Positions 59,141 to 64,000 of a stretch of DNA of 64,000 nucleotides are shown here, piece after piece (the stretch's first letter is position 1; each line of letters opens with the position of its first letter). The notes below the pieces were generated by a model. It was not told the origin of the DNA, searched no databases, and saw only the letters and a program-made list of their open reading frames with translations. The position numbers were made by a program, and so were the translations under genes. Origin of the DNA: Naumovozyma dairenensis CBS 421 (Eukaryota > Ascomycota > Saccharomycetes > Saccharomycetales > Saccharomycetaceae); the NCBI RefSeq assembly GCF_000227115.2, contig NC_016480.1, forward strand, positions 1,302,001 through 1,366,000, written 5' to 3'.

Positions 59141-60019
59141 TTACCATGTCGCGATTTCTTGTTCTAGTTCAGAAATACTCTTAACCAACCCATCATGATC
59201 CATCACCATATAAGAACTAATTATACCCTTACGTGATTCAGATTCGAAATGAACCTTTGCATGTTTTTCGAAAAATCGATCTTCTTCATGGAAATAATCA
59301 ACTTCATCGTTCTTGACTCTCTTTTTTGATCTATCATTACTAATAGTACGATCTTTACGTGTCTCAGTATCATCATTATCCATGTCAAAATTTACTTCAT
59401 ATTTCCTGCTAACAATAACATAGAAATCGTAATGTTTATCATCTCCAAGGGCAGTCGTGACATCTTCTAATGTAATCTTGTATAATGGAGGTACCACTTC
59501 TGGTGGCATATTAATCAAACGTTCGCTCATCACCAGGGAACACGTCTTATTCGAAGAATTATCAATATTATTGAAAAACATAGTCAGTTTGGAATCAATC
59601 TTGCTATGTAAATATTTCGCATAATCACTATCTTTGTTCTCCTTATAGTCAATGAAAGATAAGAAACAATATGGATCAGATTCAGTACCATCAGTTTTGA
59701 TAGTCGTTGTAGGAGATTTCAAAATCAAATCAGCCAAATTACTCAATTGAATCTTATTACTTTCTTGAGGCCCTAATAATTGACGTGAAAGATTCTTCAT
59801 AGCATGGAAATCAACGTCAGGGTTACCATTATAGAAATCGAAATCAATATTCACAATTTCTTCTTCATCATCCACTTTGTTATTTTCTTCTGCTTCATCG
59901 TCTGTACTACTGATATCAATTTCAGATTCCGAATCAGTACCATTGTTTGCCTTATCGTTTGCGGAATTACGTCTTTTCCTACTGGAAACAATCTCACTTA
60001 ACTTTATTGGTTGCACCAT
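59141..60019 (-). CDS. BCP1: Bcp1 (BCCIP family), Rpl23 chaperone
   Basis: The 292-aa essential nuclear protein (S. cerevisiae Bcp1, YDR361C, 283 aa) belongs to the BCCIP family. It escorts ribosomal protein Rpl23 and supports nuclear export of the kinase Mss4. An acidic stretch (TDSESEIDISSTDDEAEENN, residues about 28-48) is followed by the conserved IVNIDFDFYNGNPDVDFHA and LSRQLLG. The C-terminal half has SLVMSERLINMPPEVVPPLY, a family signature, and DYFHEEDRFFEKHAK. The basic RKRRN near the N-terminus may be a nuclear signal. An RRPE lies at 60157-60166, about 140 bases upstream. Confidence 0.93.
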   Translation of the reverse strand: MVQPIKLSEIVSSRKRRNSANDKANNGTDSESEIDISSTDDEAEENNKVDDEEEIVNIDFDFYNGNPDVDFHAMKNLSRQLLGPQESNKIQLSNLADLILKSPTTTIKTDGTESDPYCFLSFIDYKENKDSDYAKYLHSKIDSKLTMFFNNIDNSSNKTCSLVMSERLINMPPEVVPPLYKITLEDVTTALGDDKHYDFYVIVSRKYEVNFDMDNDDTETRKDRTISNDRSKKRVKNDEVDYFHEEDRFFEKHAKVHFESESRKGIISSYMVMDHDGLVKSISELEQEIATW

Positions 60020-60156
60020 CTCTAATATTTTTTTGAAGAGTTATTTATTTCGTATTTATTGTTGATCAATTCTTCTCACGAGATAGCACTTTGAAGATGT
60101 ATTCGCAGTCTAGAAGACAATTTCTAATCATCATTATCATCGACGCTATGCAAGCT

Positions 60157-60166
60157 AAAATTTTTC
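60157..60166 (-). promoter_or_regulatory. RRPE upstream of BCP1
   Basis: AAAATTTTTC reads GAAAAATTTT on the BCP1 strand, the RRPE core, about 140 bases before the ATG. Bcp1 acts in 60S production, so the motif fits. Confidence 0.5.
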
Positions 60167-60212
60167 ATTAAATGAAGAAGGAAAAATTATCAATAAATTT
60201 TTCTTTGGTCAT

Positions 60213-60230
60213 CGCGCCGTCGACGGCGCG
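60213..60230. repeat. 18-bp perfect GC-rich palindrome
   Basis: CGCGCCGTCGACGGCGCG equals its own reverse complement. It is set in strongly AT-rich DNA of the BCP1/UBA4 promoter region and shares GACGGCGCG with 47091-47099 in the TRP4 upstream region. Confidence 0.9.
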
Positions 60231-60900
60231 TATTTTTTCTATTTTGTAAAACTGAGAAGTTGCCCGAACAATGTTGCTTCTGTAAAGGTTGTTCCGACAT
60301 TCTAAACTTTTAACATTATTAGCCGTGATGAGGCTTGCAGGTTTGAAATTGAATTCTTTCAGGTATCTTCAATCAACCCTTTTTTTTATATGTATATGCC
60401 CATTAGAAAGGCTCGCGTATAAGACTACTTATAACTTGTGCTGGGGGCCCTGTCCATATGCCATTTTCAATTGCTTACAAATATTTTATTTAGGCTTAAT
60501 TACACTAGTCCCCTGTTAGAATAGGAATACCAGAAAATTAATGCATTTCTGCCTAGTAGTATATGTCTATATTTGTGGATAACAATTCGAAACCTGGCTA
60601 TTTTTGTAAGATCAAAAAATGTAATAACGAATCAATAAAATATATTTCTGTCCCCAATGCATTTTTTTTTCAAAATTCTGTTGCAATGCTAGCGCCGCCG
60701 TTTTCCCTATTAGTACTTCTTTTCCTCATCTCGTGGAAAATAAAAAAACATGGATATATGAGGAAGCCATGATGAATAAGCAAGATTACTTTAAAGTGCA
60801 ATTTGGGTTTTCTTTCTCCGACAGGACAGAGCTGAATAAAAAGACATTTAACCAAGACTAGTCACTTCAGGACAAATTAATCAAAAGTAATTAGATCAAA

Positions 60901-62250
60901 ATGTCTGACCAAGAGTTATTGGCTCAAATAAGGGCATTAAAATTGGAAAATGAAGCATTAAAAGTACGTCTTTCCAACACTCCTCTCCCACCTTCTCCAA
61001 ATCCTTTATCGCTAGAGGAATATAATCGTTATGGAAGACAAATGATTGTAGATATGCCTTCTCCAATCGAATCCGGCCTTCCAGCGCAACTAAAATTGAA
61101 ATCTGCCAAAATACTAATAATTGGTGCAGGTGGATTAGGATCACCCGCTTTATTATATTTAGCTGGTGCAGGTGTAGGGACCATTGGTATAGTGGATAAT
61201 GATATCGTAGATACATCAAATTTACATCGTCAAATTATTCATGATTCTCATAGAGTTAATATGTTAAAATGTGAATCTGCAAAATTATCTATACAAAATT
61301 TGAATCCTAACGTCAATGTGGTAACTTATCCAACAAGATTGACTCATTCAAATGCATTCGAAATATTCGAAGGATATGACTTGATTTTAGATTGTACTGA
61401 TACTCCTTTAACTAGATATTTAATTAGTGATGTTGCTGTGAAATTAGGAATCACTGTGGTGTCCGGATCAGGTGTCGGTACTGAGGCACAATTGACGATT
61501 TTGAATTTCATGAATATGGGTCCATGTTACAGATGTTTTTTCCCTGTTCCACCACCACCTACTTCAGTTGCATCATGTTCTGAAGGGGGTGTCATAGGAC
61601 CTTGTATTGGTGTTATGGGTGTCATGATGGCTGTAGAGGCTATCAAGTTTATTGTCGGTGCCTACACAGTAGAAAATTTTGAACCTTACTTAGTGCTTTA
61701 TTCAGGATTCCCAGGGACCTCTTCTGGTCAATCTATGAGAACCTTCAAAATGAGAAGAAGACAGAAAAATTGTGCATGCTGCAGTAATGAACCAAGTATT
61801 ACAAAAGAATCCATTGAAAGTGGTTCCATTAATTATGAATTATTTTGTGGGTCTAGAAATTACAATGTTTGTCAAGCCGATGAAAGGATTTCTGTACATG
61901 AGTTTGATTCTGCCTTTTCACCGAGAGATACTGAAAGGGCAGTCAAGGAAAATCTAATAATGTTAGATGTAAGACCAAACCACCATTATAATATTTCTCA
62001 TCTACCTGATACAGTGAATATCCCGTTAAAAGTATTGAAAAATATGAATGGTTCAATGGAACTGTTACAAGAGGTCATTCCAACAGTTAATACAGAAAGT
62101 GAAGTTATAGTTCTTTGTCGGTATGGTAATGATTCTCAGCTTGCAACGCGTTTACTAAAGGACGAGTTCAAAATTGGAAATGTTAAAGATGTTAAGGGCG
62201 GTTTTTTTAAGTATATTGATGAGCTTGATACAACAATACCCAAATATTAG
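60901..62250 (+). CDS. UBA4: Uba4, E1-like activator and sulfurtransferase for Urm1
   Basis: The 449-aa protein (S. cerevisiae Uba4, YHR111W, 440 aa; human MOCS3) adenylates and thiolates Urm1 for 2-thiolation of tRNA wobble uridines and for urmylation. The N-terminal adenylation domain has GAGGLGSPALLYLAGAG at about residue 75 and DNDIVDTSNLHRQ. The E1-type cysteine is in SVASCSEGG at about residue 226. Zinc cysteines are PCYRC (about 207) and CACC (about 290). The C-terminal rhodanese domain has LDVRPNHHYNISHLPDTVNIP in part and the active-site loop LCRYGNDS (Cys near 405). It lies between BCP1 and TFC6, which are near-neighbours in S. cerevisiae without UBA4. Confidence 0.96.
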   Translation: MSDQELLAQIRALKLENEALKVRLSNTPLPPSPNPLSLEEYNRYGRQMIVDMPSPIESGLPAQLKLKSAKILIIGAGGLGSPALLYLAGAGVGTIGIVDNDIVDTSNLHRQIIHDSHRVNMLKCESAKLSIQNLNPNVNVVTYPTRLTHSNAFEIFEGYDLILDCTDTPLTRYLISDVAVKLGITVVSGSGVGTEAQLTILNFMNMGPCYRCFFPVPPPPTSVASCSEGGVIGPCIGVMGVMMAVEAIKFIVGAYTVENFEPYLVLYSGFPGTSSGQSMRTFKMRRRQKNCACCSNEPSITKESIESGSINYELFCGSRNYNVCQADERISVHEFDSAFSPRDTERAVKENLIMLDVRPNHHYNISHLPDTVNIPLKVLKNMNGSMELLQEVIPTVNTESEVIVLCRYGNDSQLATRLLKDEFKIGNVKDVKGGFFKYIDELDTTIPKY

Positions 62251-62358
62251 TTACAATTTACATAAAGGATACAAAATATTCATACATACATGTGTAGATA
62301 CTTATACATCTAAAAGTTAAGTTATTTTTCTTCCTCTATAGCATTATATTTAGCATTA

Positions 62359-64000
62359 CTATTCCTCTCCTTCACCTAAATTTTCAACAGTTAATAAACC
62401 GGCACTGTTAGAAAAGGCATAGTACTTCCCCGTTACTTCATTTTCATTCCATTTAATGCATGATATATTAATTCTGGGAAAATCTACTTTAACCTTACTA
62501 ACACTATTAGCGGTAGATGTACTAACTTGATAATTATAATCTAAAACATACTTATCTTGAGGTTGATCATAATCCCACTTCCAAAGTCTTAAAGATTTTA
62601 AAGTTTTTGAAATACCTTTAGCACCTGTCAGTAATCTTCTTGCCGCATTATCAATATATATAGAACCATCAGCTGCGCCACTTAATACCATTGGATGTAG
62701 TTTTGATGTACCGATACTAGCAACGGTAGTTTCCCTTGATGCTATTGGATGTATAGCAAAACATGCTCTTGGGACAGTACTTCTTATTGTATTACTACCA
62801 TCTGCAAATATCATTGAATATAATCTTGGTATATAACTGAAAGGCATTAAACTACTACCTCTGAATCGGGTAACGTTAGTTAAAGTCGTTGGTATATCTT
62901 TAGGGTCGAATAAATTGAAATAACCATCTACTGAAATTGTATTAATTACATCGTTTTCAAATTCCGAATATGAATTGCAGACGGAGAGGATATATGAATC
63001 GTGAACCCTAATGTAATATGATGGTATCATTTTTTCGAATAAATCGAATTCCGCAACATATCCATTCTTAAATCCACATACTATAGTTGACGAAGATCTG
63101 AAATCAAAACAACTTATAGATGTTGTTGACAAGGAAACGGAAATAGAAGCCGTTTCACAATACCGTATTATTGGATCATCTTTGTTGTTATTATTATTAT
63201 TATCGGTATCAAGTATTGAGGATGATACTTTCGGTATTTGGATAAATTTGATAGACCCATCTTGACATACGAACCCCAATAGTCCTAATATGCCTTGTCC
63301 CATGTCTGGATGATTGATCTGGCAAATATTAGTGTTATACCCTTCATGCCATTTTAGATTCCATGTTTCACCAAAATTATGAACAATTGTTTGTATTTTG
63401 GAAAATTTCAAAGTTGAAGGAACAAATTGGTATATCTCAATACAGGATATATGTTTCTCTTTATTGAACATTTGTAAATGTCGATTCAGTGGCTCATCAT
63501 AATATTGAGATAATGATATAGCTAAATATTGTGGAGCTGACTCAGAATTGTTTGATGGTAGCCACGCCATGTCGGTAACTAGCCCTCCTAAATTATATAC
63601 GAAACCGGTCCTTTTATAATATGGTAATTTGGGAAATTCTACCTTTTCGTTGTTACCAAGCGATGCCTCAGCGTCATTGATTACAACATTCACCCTTTCA
63701 TGCCTATGTTGAAAAATTTGAATAAATTCTTCCTCTTGAATAATTCTATAATCAGTTTGTGGAATATTTTGAAACTTTGTAAGATCGCAATTTTTTGTAG
63801 ATGGCGGTTTAATATCTACATAATAAGAGGATTCACGTTGAATGTTCTCTATAGGGAAATCAAAGACACTTTCCTCGAAACCATCTTTCAACTGAGCTAG
63901 ACCTAATAGTTTGTCTCGGTTAATACCATATAATCTCTCGAGTTTATCCCTTGCCGATGACAAATCTTTCAAAGCTCTAACATAACGGCCCTTTTGAGAT
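62359..64000 (-). CDS. TFC6: TFIIIC subunit tau91 (TFC6), 3' part only
   Basis: The C-terminal 547 or so residues of the TFIIIC tauB subunit Tfc6 (S. cerevisiae YDR362C, 672 aa), which with Tfc3 binds the box B element of tRNA genes. The frame continues unbroken to base 64000 (upstream residues QKGRYVRALKDLSSARDK), so the start lies outside the window. The visible part is a beta-propeller: WD-like blades include YNLGGLVTDMAWLPSNN, WNLKWHEGY, QDGSIKFIQIP, CGFKNGYVAEFDL, TISVDGYFNLFDP, LSGAADGSIYIDNAARRLL and INISCIKWNENEV. An Asn/Asp low-complexity insert lies between two blades. It is convergent with UBA4, spaced 108 bases. Confidence 0.9.
   Translation of the reverse strand, partial: SQKGRYVRALKDLSSARDKLERLYGINRDKLLGLAQLKDGFEESVFDFPIENIQRESSYYVDIKPPSTKNCDLTKFQNIPQTDYRIIQEEEFIQIFQHRHERVNVVINDAEASLGNNEKVEFPKLPYYKRTGFVYNLGGLVTDMAWLPSNNSESAPQYLAISLSQYYDEPLNRHLQMFNKEKHISCIEIYQFVPSTLKFSKIQTIVHNFGETWNLKWHEGYNTNICQINHPDMGQGILGLLGFVCQDGSIKFIQIPKVSSSILDTDNNNNNNKDDPIIRYCETASISVSLSTTSISCFDFRSSSTIVCGFKNGYVAEFDLFEKMIPSYYIRVHDSYILSVCNSYSEFENDVINTISVDGYFNLFDPKDIPTTLTNVTRFRGSSLMPFSYIPRLYSMIFADGSNTIRSTVPRACFAIHPIASRETTVASIGTSKLHPMVLSGAADGSIYIDNAARRLLTGAKGISKTLKSLRLWKWDYDQPQDKYVLDYNYQVSTSTANSVSKVKVDFPRINISCIKWNENEVTGKYYAFSNSAGLLTVENLGEGEE

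Larger units (their letters stand above)
60020..60900. other. Divergent promoter region BCP1/UBA4
   Basis: The 881 bases contain an RRPE on the BCP1 side (60157-60166), an 18-bp perfect GC palindrome (60213-60230) and a GTGATGAG with one mismatch to PAC (60325-60332). A 69-codon ATG frame (60563-60772) with one hydrophobic segment is not called as a gene. No RNA gene is supported. Confidence 0.5.

Overview
The window is ordinary nuclear chromosome from a budding yeast of the family Saccharomycetaceae. The evidence is compact and almost intronless genes, AT-rich spacers, a GTATGT/TACTAAC/TAG intron in RPS21, standard-code translations that match yeast families along their whole length, and long stretches in S. 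cerevisiae gene order. Single genes that lie on two different sister chromosomes in S. cerevisiae (YJL with YKR, YDR with YHR) are interleaved here. This suggests a post-whole-genome-duplication lineage with its own pattern of gene loss, such as Kazachstania or Naumovozyma, but I cannot fix the genus. Asn-, Gln- and acidic low-complexity tracts are common. One 20-N gap (4210-4229) and one ambiguous base (26128) mark draft-quality sequence.

Region 1 (1-11 kb): the 3' part of TFC4, then FMP46, LSM1, an unrecognised 184-aa gene, a TRK potassium transporter, a YKR051W-type membrane protein and an MRS3/MRS4 iron carrier. Region 2 (11.9-34.3 kb) follows S. cerevisiae YKR054-YKR060: DYN1 (12.2 kb, dynein heavy chain), RHO4, TRM2, RPS21, GLG1, TIF1 (eIF4A) and UTP30. 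Region 3 (35.5-46.1 kb) matches YDR183-YDR192: PLP1, probable ATC1, probable SND1, HST4 and NUP42. Region 4 (47.4-64 kb) matches YDR354-YDR362: TRP4, SPC110, CNL1, GGA, EAF1, BCP1, UBA4 (YHR111W in S. cerevisiae) and the 3' part of TFC6, which runs off the right end.

These are housekeeping genes of unrelated pathways, not a functional cluster. Themes that recur are RNA polymerase III (TFC4 and TFC6, at opposite ends), translation and ribosome production (RPS21, TIF1, UTP30, TRM2, BCP1, UBA4), spindle and microtubule function (DYN1, SPC110, PLP1) and glycogen, iron and potassium homeostasis. Promoter motifs fit several of the genes: Rap1 at RPS21, Gcn4 at TRP4, MCB at SPC110, RRPE plus PAC at UTP30, and PAC at TRM2.

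I found no undescribed system. The points most worth checking are a one-base excess in RPS21 exon 2 that breaks its frame, three genes whose start codon is overlapped by a short upstream ORF (TRK, GLG1, SPC110), a degenerate AAA4 Walker A motif in DYN1, the unrecognised gene at 3574-4128, and GC-rich palindromic elements in two otherwise AT-rich promoters. I saw no tRNA gene, transposon, LTR, centromere or CRISPR array.
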